Below, piece by piece: positions 19,338 to 27,620 of a stretch of 64,000 bases of DNA. How positions within the stretch are numbered: the first letter of the stretch is position 1; every line of letters starts with the position of its first letter. A model generated the notes under the pieces. The model was given only the letters and a program-made list of their open reading frames with translations, was not told the origin of the DNA and searched no databases. Position numbers and translations under genes: made by a program. The DNA comes from Anaerobiospirillum succiniciproducens DSM 6400 (GTDB lineage: Bacteria; Pseudomonadota; Gammaproteobacteria; Enterobacterales; Succinivibrionaceae). The stretch covers positions 1-64,000 of the forward strand of contig NZ_AXWV01000015.1 of assembly GCF_000482845.1 (NCBI RefSeq), read 5' to 3'.

Positions 19338-20978
19338 TTAGTCGTCCTTGCCAAAGAGCACCTTGCGGATCTTTCCCCACATGCCAATGCTCTCTTCGCT
19401 CTTGTCTACTTCAAAGCGGTGGATAATACCCATAAAGCAGAAAGCAAAGACACGGCTTTCATCCTCACCAAGCTCGTTAATACCATTAACTGCACTCTTA
19501 AAGTATGAGGCATATGTCTTACAGTAAGGAGCACTAGCCTCTTTGATGATGGTGCGAATAGTCTGACGTACCTCATTTAAAGAGGTTGAGTCGCTTGGTC
19601 GTGGATCACGTGCAATCTCTTGCCAAGCAAAGCCAGTGATCGAGGAGATCCATAACTTTAGCTCTTGTGTAAGCCAAGTTGGAGAGAATGGATCATGCGC
19701 ATCAGTTAAGAGCTCACGCAGCTTGTCATTGATAAGGTCGATACACAGAGCCTGTTGCTCCTTGTCACCTTTAATGATGAAGCAACGATAGATGATATCG
19801 TCCTCAGCTGCGATCTCTTTGTACCAACGGAAGCTATTAGCATCATCAATGCGCTCAACTTTGAACTTGAGATTGTTCTCGCTGGCATTTTTATACATCT
19901 TGTCGAAGTCTAAGTCGTTTTCTACGTTCTTAGCTTCATCCTTAGCATTTAAGCATTGCTCTACTAAGGCCTTAATGATGTCATGCTTCTGTCTAGCCGA
20001 GAGGAAGTCGTCTAAGTGAGAGATCACGAAAGCCGAGAAGTCCTCTTTAATCGCCACGCGCATAGTGTTGTAGCTACCATGATGCATAGCTACTTCACGT
20101 GCATAGTCAGTTTGCTTATGGTACAGACTGTAGAAGGTCAGTACTTGAATACGAGTTTTAAGATTGAAGACCTTGTTGAAGATGAAATCCATCATACGGT
20201 CTTGCTTATTAATGCGTACCTCAGGACGTACTTCACGACCAAAGGTCCAATCGTACTCATAAATGCAGTGAGTCTTCCAAGGAATGTAGTCAATAAGACG
20301 ATTAGAGAAATACGCCTGAATCGACTCAGTTGGAATCTCACTTAAAGATCTTGGCTCACCTGAATACCATGGCAGTTGTACGCTCTTAAGCGGCCAATAA
20401 TCACTTTGCGATAAAGAGTTATCGCCATAGCTTGGACGTACATGGTGGTATTTACAGTTGAATAGATAATGGCGAATAGCCATATAGGCACGGGCACGCT
20501 TCATTAAATATGTATAGCGTGTATTAGATGGATCTCGAGATGGTAGACCCATATAGTCGAGCATGCCTTCAACTGTATTAATCGACATTGCAGCTTCATC
20601 GCCAGCAAAGACATCACGCCACATGCTTACGATGCTATAGCACTCAAAAGAATTGGCAACTAAGGTCTGTACTGGCTCGATGTTCTCACAAAAGCACAGT
20701 ACTGTCTTGTCTTTGAGATAATCACGCACCTCAATGTCGGTTAAGGTAGGCATATTGTTATTAATGAACATGTCTCGATCAAGACCATGCTCAGCAGCCT
20801 GATTCCAACGGATGCGGTTTAATAAGGCAGGTTGAATCTGCAGATAAGTGTGCACATACACACTAGGAAGATCGCTAGAGTTGGTATAGCGAAGAATGGT
20901 AAGCTCTAAAGCACTCTCTGGCTCCCCTGGGTTAGGCACATAAACATCGATAATATAGAAAGCGTTATCACGAGCCAT
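19338..20978 (-). CDS. Unknown 546-aa protein, N-terminus like a degenerate DEDD exonuclease
   Basis: Not recognised as a named gene. Residues about 5-180 follow the order of a DnaQ-type 3'-5' exonuclease fold: a first strand FYIIDVYVP where DxE is expected (D11 is kept, but the E position is Tyr13), then IQPALLNRIRWNQAAEHGLD, MPTLTDIEVRDYLKDKTVLCFCENIEPVQTLV (the position of the V-x-HN-x-x-FD motif), and MLDYMGLPSRDPSNTRYTYLMKRARAYMAIRHYL. Most catalytic acids seem missing, so it would be a non-catalytic, perhaps nucleic-acid-binding, derivative. Residues 180-540 are helical, charged and unassigned. The ribosome site is weak. A segment ESIQAYFSNRLI resembles ESVQAYFADQRI in the 629-aa protein. 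Confidence 0.6.
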   Translation of the reverse strand: MARDNAFYIIDVYVPNPGEPESALELTILRYTNSSDLPSVYVHTYLQIQPALLNRIRWNQAAEHGLDRDMFINNNMPTLTDIEVRDYLKDKTVLCFCENIEPVQTLVANSFECYSIVSMWRDVFAGDEAAMSINTVEGMLDYMGLPSRDPSNTRYTYLMKRARAYMAIRHYLFNCKYHHVRPSYGDNSLSQSDYWPLKSVQLPWYSGEPRSLSEIPTESIQAYFSNRLIDYIPWKTHCIYEYDWTFGREVRPEVRINKQDRMMDFIFNKVFNLKTRIQVLTFYSLYHKQTDYAREVAMHHGSYNTMRVAIKEDFSAFVISHLDDFLSARQKHDIIKALVEQCLNAKDEAKNVENDLDFDKMYKNASENNLKFKVERIDDANSFRWYKEIAAEDDIIYRCFIIKGDKEQQALCIDLINDKLRELLTDAHDPFSPTWLTQELKLWISSITGFAWQEIARDPRPSDSTSLNEVRQTIRTIIKEASAPYCKTYASYFKSAVNGINELGEDESRVFAFCFMGIIHRFEVDKSEESIGMWGKIRKVLFGKDD

Positions 20979-21840
20979 AATATTCGTCGATCAAGATTGC
21001 GCCAATCCCTGAAGCTTATTTATTACATACACGCAAGAGCACGAGCTCACTTTATGTATGCAACAACCGGTGCACAGGAAAGTGACAGATAAACAATACG
21101 TGCACGAAATGCACAATGAAACTGTAAGACTACCAAGCTTATACAAGGCAGCACGCCCACTTAAGCAGTCAAAAGAGCACATTTGACATCAGCATAGCAG
21201 CAAGCGCCTAAGCATCTTTGCTAGCACAACAAAGCAACAGCCACACAAAAGCTAGCGCCATGCCAAAGTGATGAGGGCAACGCCCAAGCACATACTAAAG
21301 CAACTGCCTAAATCAACAAAGCAGCAATGCTGCAAAGTATCAGCTCAAATCAAGCATGCCTATGCCTAAACTAAAGAGCACTACATCATATGCAAGCTTT
21401 AAGCCTATGATATAAGTTGCGCCAAATGCAGTACATAATAGTACATACAAATAAGTTTAACACGCTCTATACGTTTACGTATACGCAATTTAACTGTTTA
21501 GCCTCATTTGCATCGCCGCAATGCACGATTTGCATTGCTAACATGCAATCAAACCACAAAAGTTCTGCTCAATAAAACCAGAACGCCGCCTTCCACGCAA
21601 AAAAACGAGCACTCGCCCTACTCAACTGCCATCCAAAGATCCAAGAGCAATTTTGAGTAAAGAATAATCACCACTACAGAGCAAGCTCACCTTGCAATTA
21701 ATACAAATAAGCTTGATTAGTCGTGCATCAAAAGCAACTCAAGAGTCCAAGTTACTAATCATGCAGACTTTGTTGCAGCATAGCCCATCAGGCCAAGTAC
21801 ACTCTAAGGACAAAGAGCTCTTGCTTTACCAAGGGCACTT
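20979..21840. other. Gene-free stretch
   Basis: About 860 bp between the 546-aa gene and the dolP terminator. It has a partial copy (AGAGCAATT, 21648-21656) of the recurrent intergenic word and nothing else recognisable. Confidence 0.45.
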
Positions 21841-21869
21841 ATAAATAAGGCCCATCGGTAATGAGCCTT
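21841..21869 (-). terminator. Probable terminator of dolP
   Basis: Minus strand AAGGCTCAT, 5-nt loop, ATGGGCCTT: nine pairs with one U-G, followed by ATTTAT. It lies 89 nt past the stop. The U-run is weak. Confidence 0.55.
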
Positions 21870-21957
21870 AGTTATTGATATTGCTCTAGTTAAGTAGCAG
21901 CTTGCAGGCTAACTACCATAGAGCATCTGACGACTAGAGAGTAAGCTTACTCTTAAC

Positions 21958-22803
21958 TTAGTAGTTGTCAGATGGAGCCAATAATGATGAAGGGCCGTTG
22001 TCCATTGGGGCATCCTCAACGATGTAAGCGCCACCGTTTTGCTGATTTTGTACTGGTGGTACGTATGAGGAATTACGTTGTGGAGCTACATAGCTAGACT
22101 TAGATCCCTTTTCTGGGGTTACGCTGTAACGATCGTTGTTGCGGCCTTCATTGCCCTTGTAGATCTTCTTCTCCATGTAGTCGAAGATGTGGTAGACCTT
22201 ACGTACACCGCTGATGCCAAGCACGGTATTAATAGCACGCTTAGACTCGTCCTTAGTAACAATACCCATGAGGTAAACATTACCGTTTTCAGTTACGACC
22301 TTGAAGCGGTTGGAGTTAATGTCCTTACCAAAGAGTAACTGAGTCCTAATCTTGGAGGTGATGTAAGAGTCAGATGAGATAACTGATGCAGGTACTGGCT
22401 TTTGCAATGTTGCATAGTTATAGACCTGACGTACGTGCTCGAGCTTCTCGATCTGCTTTACACACCACTTAAGGTAGTCTTTGTTAATGGTCTGACCAGT
22501 GATGAGCACATTACCGTTAAAGGAAGTTACAGAAATACGGAAGTCCTCAGGCTTAGTGAGGAGAGTATTTGTCTTCATGATCTTATAAGAGTTTTGCTCA
22601 ATGGCCTCATCATATGCCATAGAGTAAACATTACGCTCATCAGACTGAACAGCTGCAGTACCACCAGCAGCGGCACCAGCTAAGAGCACGGCACCACAGC
22701 CACTTAAGGCAAAAGGCGCTGCTAGACAGAACACACCTGCAGCAAGGTATTTCTTGAGACTTTTGCTATTAGTACAAGTTTTTTCAGTTGATGCGTTTTG
22801 CAT
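21958..22803 (-). CDS. dolP: Outer-membrane lipoprotein DolP (two BON domains)
   Basis: 281 aa from the chosen ATG at 22803, which gives a proper lipoprotein signal: a charged N-region, LKKYLAAGVFCLAAPFA, then lipobox LSGC. An upstream ATG at 22890 would put 29 odd residues before it. DolP (YraP) is a division-site outer-membrane lipoprotein that supports envelope integrity and the BAM complex. BON1 (RISVTSFNGNVLITGQTINK) and BON2 (ITSKIRTQLLFGKDINSN, then FKVVTENGNVYLMGIV and VSGVRKVYHIFDY) match the E. coli protein. The family is usually about 190 aa; here an extra Ser/Asn/Gln/Pro-rich tail of about 75 residues follows. A terminator lies downstream. Confidence 0.88.
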   Translation of the reverse strand: MQNASTEKTCTNSKSLKKYLAAGVFCLAAPFALSGCGAVLLAGAAAGGTAAVQSDERNVYSMAYDEAIEQNSYKIMKTNTLLTKPEDFRISVTSFNGNVLITGQTINKDYLKWCVKQIEKLEHVRQVYNYATLQKPVPASVISSDSYITSKIRTQLLFGKDINSNRFKVVTENGNVYLMGIVTKDESKRAINTVLGISGVRKVYHIFDYMEKKIYKGNEGRNNDRYSVTPEKGSKSSYVAPQRNSSYVPPVQNQQNGGAYIVEDAPMDNGPSSLLAPSDNY

Positions 22804-23750
22804 AGAATCACCGTATTTCACAAACTTACCCCTCAACGCCGTCAATAAAGCAGCTGCGCTCCATAAAAAACAACAGCAAGCCACCGCCACAAACCGACCA
22901 CCAAAGCAAAGCTAGCAAAGCACAAAAGGCAAGAGCAAGCGCAAACCAAAGGCGCAAGCCCATGCGAAAGCGAAAGTTCTGCACGCCCACATAGTCACAC
23001 TTAGCTAGCTTGAGATTAGATCAGCATGTTATTGACGGAAATATCCTTTGGGCATGATCTTATCAAATAAGAACCACAGCCGCTTAGATCAAAGAAATAC
23101 GCAGCTGTACTTACCCATTTATAAGTATACCAAACGAAAGTTTGTTGGAAATTAGCAATATCACAATCTTCAGTCAAGCACAGCCGCCTAATTGCACACC
23201 CAACGTACCTAGGCCATGCCAAGCTCGCCGCTCACCCAACATCCCCAGGCCCTGCCAGGCCAATTGCAAACCAAATACCCAGGCCCTGCCAAGCTGCAGT
23301 TCATGCCGCCCTTTAGTCTAAGCAGCACTACTCATACAGCAAGTACGCTCGACGATGGCCTTTGGCTAAATACTCATGGCGGTGGCGGCAATCATATGAA
23401 TTTTCGCTCATAACCACTGGCACGCTCAGAGTGTGCCGTACCCTGACTAAAATGTTGAAAGAGGAGATTGAAGGTACAACTCATAACTCAAAAAATGCGT
23501 TGAGACTATTAAGCCAAATGTAAAGAGTAATGACGTCATCAAATTATGGGCTGTTAGTGTAGCTCGTTAGATACAACCCCAAGCCATGACAATCAGATGG
23601 CCAAACGCAAGAAAACTGGTGATTTATGGTGGATAAATTCAGACTGGCTGCTTAGGTAATCGCTGTGGAACAGTGATTAAGAGAGACTTGGGAGATTTAG
23701 AAGATTGGTGATAAATGGCTTGTGTTTGAGGCTATTGGGGCCTAGAAATT
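22804..23750. other. Gene-free stretch upstream of dolP
   Basis: About 950 bp, with direct near-repeats of CCCAGGCCCTGCCA around 23244-23290. Nothing else is recognised. Confidence 0.45.
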
Positions 23751-23785
23751 AAAAAACCCCCGAGCCGCATGAACGACTCGAGGGG
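23751..23785 (-). terminator. Strong intrinsic terminator
   Basis: Minus strand CCCC-A-bulge-type stem CTCGAGGGG/CCCCCGAG with a 12-nt loop, followed by TTTTTT. No protein-coding gene lies just upstream on that strand, which points to an RNA gene. Confidence 0.8.
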
Positions 23786-24035
23786 TAACAATCAAACAAA
23801 CATAAGGAGTATGGTCATTATGCATGAACGCATATTCAATTGCAAGCAACTTTCGCACAGAAACGTTAGATTTTGCATGGATTAACAATCTTAAACTTTA
23901 CATTATTCGACTGCAAAAAGTTGGCAGTCAAATCAAAATGGATCCCGTTTTTATCGGCACAGCTGCACTGCAAAAAACGACAGTTCTTGCAGTAAAAGGA
24001 CGCCGTGAAACATTTCTAATTTGTTGGTTTTTATG
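23751..24035 (-). ncRNA. Candidate small RNA with intrinsic terminator, about 285 nt
   Basis: A minus-strand promoter (24041-24068) is followed by two strong hairpins: ACTGCAA...TTGCAGT at 23967-23993, with inner pairs, and GACTGC...GCAGTC at 23909-23929. A textbook GC stem plus U6 terminator follows at 23751-23785. The RNA contains ACUCCUUAUG next to a U-rich UUUGUUUGAUUG, able to pair with Shine-Dalgarno sequences. It also contains the complement of a 17-mer in the large RNA at 27338. A plus-strand reading with a 24-codon frame (ATG 23811, AAGGAG upstream) is an alternative. I see no protein on the minus strand. This is inference from promoter, hairpins and terminator. Confidence 0.5.
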
Positions 24036-24040
24036 CAATT

Positions 24041-24068
24041 AGTTTACGCTTACAACAACATATGTCAA
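24041..24068 (-). promoter_or_regulatory. Sigma-70 type promoter for the candidate small RNA
   Basis: Minus strand TTGACA (24068-24063), 16-nt spacer, TAAACT (24046-24041). Predicted start is near 24034. Confidence 0.5.
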
Positions 24069-24151
24069 GTAATCAAAGTCGCAAAGATCGCGATATTTAG
24101 GCTATTTTGTGAGTTCTATTTCCTAGTTACAGACATCTGATTGGATGACAA

Positions 24152-24174
24152 AAATTGATACGGTTTATCAATTT
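24152..24174. promoter_or_regulatory. 23-bp perfect palindrome (operator-like)
   Basis: AAATTGATA, spacer CGGTT, TATCAATTT. The 17-bp core TTGATA-N5-TATCAA has FNR-like half-sites but the spacing is one base off the FNR rule (N4 between TTGAT and ATCAA would be needed), so the binding protein is unknown. Confidence 0.5.
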
Positions 24175-24214
24175 GCATCAGCAGCGCTAACCAAACAAGG
24201 GAAATTTAATATAG

Positions 24215-24230
24215 TGTGATCTATATCACA
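24215..24230. promoter_or_regulatory. Perfect CRP-type site
   Basis: TGTGATCTATATCACA matches TGTGA-N6-TCACA at all ten positions. It lies about 190 bp upstream of the predicted small-RNA start, further than usual for direct activation, so an undetected nearer promoter may be the true target. Confidence 0.65.
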
Positions 24231-25141
24231 TTACTAAGGTACACACGAACCATAGCCTCTATCTCCCATATAAATAGTATCTAGGAAAATGTTGCTAAAC
24301 ATTATGTGTAATATACTTTGTCAAAATGGATTCTACACTATAGAAATCGACATATACTTTGTGCTAACGCATCAAGAAACAGCTAATTTGTCGCATTCTT
24401 AATAGTCCTAAATCAGACCGTTATACCCACTAAAATTGCCTTTACAAACCCTAGCTGTCAGAACCACCCACTTTAGCAAAGCAACTAGGTCAACTTTTCA
24501 CGTAAACGGAGCAAAACGCACTATCTCTGATAATTGCTCCATCTGAGGTGTAATCCACACAAAGAATGGTCACTGCTTAAGCCTAATTCCGCTTTTCATA
24601 GGCGAGAACCTCATTTCACACTCACCTGGAGCGCGGCAAATAACCCTCTTCTCTGCCCATGTACATAGACAGCATAACCTATCATTCTTAGGCTTTTCTT
24701 AGTGTATCTAGGCACGCCAATATATTGCTTATACATCGCTGCCACTTTCTAACAGACAGTGTAGCTATGTCCCTTGTTTACTAATTTATGCAGCAGACCA
24801 CAACAAGGATAGACTCCAAAGCCTCCCATCCATAGCGTATATGTTGAACTGTCATTCAGCACTACTTCTAGCATGCATCAACTCGATAGAGTAGATAGAC
24901 ACTAGTGAAATTCAGAACACTAGCTTATGACTCATCAGCAACACATATGCTGCTCTAAATAAAATAGCAGCAGAGTGCTTCACCAGCTGCTTAGTGTGAG
25001 CTGCACTTTAAAAATGCTGCCATACAGAACACTTATACCTGCCCCACATTTGAATGTGAAATCGGGCTCTCCTGAACACAGTACTTTTGAGCAATGTAAT
25101 TTGCTACAATCGAGAAAGGTCATGTTCATTTAGAAGGATGC
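24231..25141. other. Gene-free stretch before the small gene
   Basis: About 900 bp. A TACAAT -10-like box is at 25105-25110, just upstream of the small gene. A variant of the recurrent word (ATAATTGCTCC) lies near 24530. Nothing else is recognised. Confidence 0.45.
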
Positions 25142-25411
25142 ATGTACATGGGAAAGATTCAGGAATACCGCGAAAAGCTGCAGCAAGTATCCCCTGACGA
25201 TGTAATCATCAAATACATCGGCAAGATCGATGGCCACTACTTCTATTTAGTTGATTACACTGAGTACCAGGGAGAAATTGGTCCCCCACAGATCTTAGAG
25301 ATCGATTCAAAAAACCCTGACTACGTTACAAATCACTGCAGTATTGAGTTCTACAGCCAACTAGTGAACCGCTTCCCAAGATCTTTTAGAGCAAGTAGAT
25401 CAAGCAAATAA
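25142..25411 (+). CDS. Small unknown protein, paralogue of the one at 3733
   Basis: 89 aa beginning MYMGKIQEYREKLQQVSPDD. I do not recognise the family. It shows the same ordered pattern as the 80-aa protein at 3733-3975: DGHYFYLVDY, then GPPQILEIDSKNPDYV, then SIEFYSQLV. AAGGA lies 4 nt before the first ATG and 10 nt before a second ATG (M3), so either may be used. The C-terminus is basic (RSFRASRSSK). There is no signal peptide. It stands alone in gene-poor DNA, 40 bp before a copy of the recurrent 12-mer. Confidence 0.6.
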   Translation: MYMGKIQEYREKLQQVSPDDVIIKYIGKIDGHYFYLVDYTEYQGEIGPPQILEIDSKNPDYVTNHCSIEFYSQLVNRFPRSFRASRSSK

Positions 25412-27025
25412 CACTGCAATCCAACATCATTACCAAGCCCATATATAGATTGTTAATTGCTCTGGGGCTTACACCCTATCCTCGATACCCTCTAAACCTG
25501 CATTTAGCCAGTAACCCCGCCTGCTCATCAGGGTCTTATCCACACAGCGCTGCATTAACGGTATGACTTAGCATGGCTCAGCAAAGACTAAAGTACATGC
25601 ATAAGCTATAAGAAGTACACGAGTTAGGCTGATGCAGTATCCAATACCTAATGCCATGCCACTCACTCTCAACAGCACCGACCAAAGCTTTTTGAAAAAT
25701 AACCTACACTCCTCATCCTTCACTGGCCATCACGCACCTCAAGTTACTTAGTAATTAGAGGAAGTAGAACATGATGCAGTGGGATGCTAAGCCATAGATA
25801 GCAGATATCAGTAATTACAGAGCATCGGCATGCCAGGCATAGGCACTTCAATACTTATGCTCAAGTATATGCTTCTAAGCTCTAGTGCAACGATCTTGAT
25901 TGCTACAGATGGTCACATTGCTTCTTTCATAGACTGAGCCTATCGACAATTGGCCATGATGCAGTCATACCTAGCCTGTAAGCCACCAAGCCTACCTTGT
26001 TTCAATCGTCGACTTGCTACAATTGCTGCTCTCATATAGCACTACTGCTAACAGCCATGTGAATTTCTAAACTAAGTAAGGCAAGACAAGAGGCTCATTA
26101 GCTTTATCTACATGAGGTAGCAGCCCAATACCCATGCCAATGGCAAAACGAAGCAGTGGAGCGCAATGCTATGGATGCCGCTACTCCATGGTTATTTGGC
26201 TGTAGGCTGAGGCCATCATATTGGCTAGCTGAAATTACTAAATGGATACTGCTGTAGAGTTGGTGATTGCCAAACTACAGTGTTGAGGCTGAATGCCTGT
26301 TTGCGCTGCGGTCAATATCGGTTTTAAGCATTGGCTTATGGTGCTTTCAGGTGCTTAGGTAAATAGTCTGCGAACTGAAACATAGCAAGCTTAAATGAAT
26401 GTATAAATTGATGGCTGCAAGTGGTGTTAATTGAGATTGTAAAGCCATTCAAGCTTGTGTTGTCAGTGATCGAGTTGTAACGTTTCACACTCAGTCATGG
26501 CCATGAACTGGGGATGTAAGTGGGTAGAAAACTTTGTGTTAATAGATCTTAGCTACAGATAGCAATGTGTGTAGTGTCAATAAAAATGTATTGTAGATCT
26601 ATTTTTATCGAGAAATTGATTGACTAAGTGATAAAAACATGAATCACAGATATAAATCGCCTTTATAGAGGTTTTATATAAAAAACCTAAGTTTGAATGT
26701 GATCAGAGTCTCACCTTGTTAGTGCAAGTCTTTTATTTGACCAAAAACTACTCTTTCTAAACTTTATCTCTAGATTAGTGTGATAGAAATAGGCTTTTAC
26801 GCTCTATTAAGCAGAATTGAAGCGTCCAGCATTAACATAAAATTTGCACATGTTTTGTGCATTCTGTTAAAACAATATTAAACGATAATGTTTATCACCT
26901 AGATATGTAAAAAATGCTGTTTACAAGATCCGCATATTTATGGGATCACGATTGTACGGCAACCAACTTGCGCACAAAGTATTTAAATTTAAACACATAG
27001 AATTTTATACTTTGTGTAAATCTGA
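25412..27025. other. Gene-free stretch, 1.6 kb
   Basis: It holds one copy of the recurrent word (25452) and a short inverted repeat (GATAA/TTATC) near 26884. No supported gene is seen on either strand. Confidence 0.45.
25452..25463 (+). repeat. Recurrent intergenic word GTTAATTGCTCT
   Basis: Exact 12-mer 41 nt after the stop of the 89-aa gene, in the sense of that gene. Confidence 0.7.
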
Positions 27026-27053
27026 TTGAATAAATTTAGCGCTTGGCTACAAT
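27026..27053 (+). promoter_or_regulatory. Sigma-70 type promoter of the large structured RNA
   Basis: TTGAAT (27026-27031), 16-nt spacer, TACAAT (27048-27053). Predicted start is about 27060, just before the first paired segment at 27066. Confidence 0.6.
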
Positions 27054-27059
27054 AGTACT

Positions 27060-27620
27060 TACACAGGAACACCTCTTCATTTCGTAAGAAAACTTTGCTG
27101 TGGTTGACGATGTATGGAAGGCACTCTTTAACGGGTGTTATCTTACATACTAGTAAACCACCTTTAGTATTTTCTAAAAAGGCAAAGGGAGTTCCAAGAG
27201 TGACAGTCTTTGTGCTTACACAGAGTCTTAGTTGCTTGATTGCTGACTAACTCCTTAGTTTTCTAAGGTACGTGGTCAATCTAACAAAGTTTAGCTTAGC
27301 AAGGTGAGCATACTTGTTAAGTTGAACTAAGTTAAATGTAACAATCAAACAAACCGAGGATTGGGTGCCTGATCAACTAAAAAGTTGACCGACTGTATTT
27401 GAAAGTAGCGAAAGCTCTTACAAATTCCTGTGTTTGGTGCCTAATTATGCTTGGAAAGCATAGTCTGACGACGGCGAAGATTTAGTCGTACGCTCAGACT
27501 CACTTATGTCTTCTTTCACATGCTTTGGCATAAGTTAATCAAAAACAAACATATGGATATTCGTAGACACTTGCAATCCTCCGGGATTGCAGGTGTCAGC
27601 ATTCACTTTGAATGCAAAAT
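27060..27620 (+). ncRNA. Large structured non-coding RNA candidate, about 560 nt
   Basis: No open frame, but nearly the whole stretch folds. 5' domain: 27066-27077 with 27184-27195 (mismatches at 71/190 and 75/186) encloses a UUUC-GUAA-GAAA hairpin (27080-27091) and a nested arm 27100-27105/27156-27161, 27110-27114/27144-27148, 27121-27126/27133-27138. Middle: 27205-27214/27219-27228; CCTTAG-TTTT-CTAAGG at 27253-27268; a 16-bp helix 27288-27303/27313-27328 with three G-U pairs; 27373-27378/27383-27388. 3' domain: AGC-GAAA-GCU; 27446-27452/27456-27462; 27462-27472/27485-27500 with a bulge; 27502-27508/27529-27535; a 14-bp helix 27566-27579/27584-27597 closed by cUCCGg; 27599-27604/27610-27615. 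G-U pairs favour the plus strand. Hallmarks of tmRNA, RNase P, SRP and 6S RNA were not seen. Confidence 0.7.

Noticed and set aside
23824-24042. 72-codon plus-strand frame over the candidate small RNA
   Set aside because: The AAGGAG site is too far (about 16 nt) from this ATG; closer starts (23811, 23820) give a peptide of 24 residues or fewer. Promoter and terminator both favour the minus strand.
24152-24174. FNR site
   Set aside because: TTGAT and ATCAA half-sites are separated by 7 nt instead of 4; kept only as an unassigned palindrome.
27060-27620. Large RNA as tmRNA, RNase P RNA, SRP RNA, 6S RNA, CsrB or a group I intron
   Set aside because: No CCA end or tag frame, no GAGGAAAGUCC core, no SRP GGAAGGAAGC loop, no enrichment of GGA loops (about seven in 560 nt, near chance), and group I P/Q/R/S elements do not occur in the right order.
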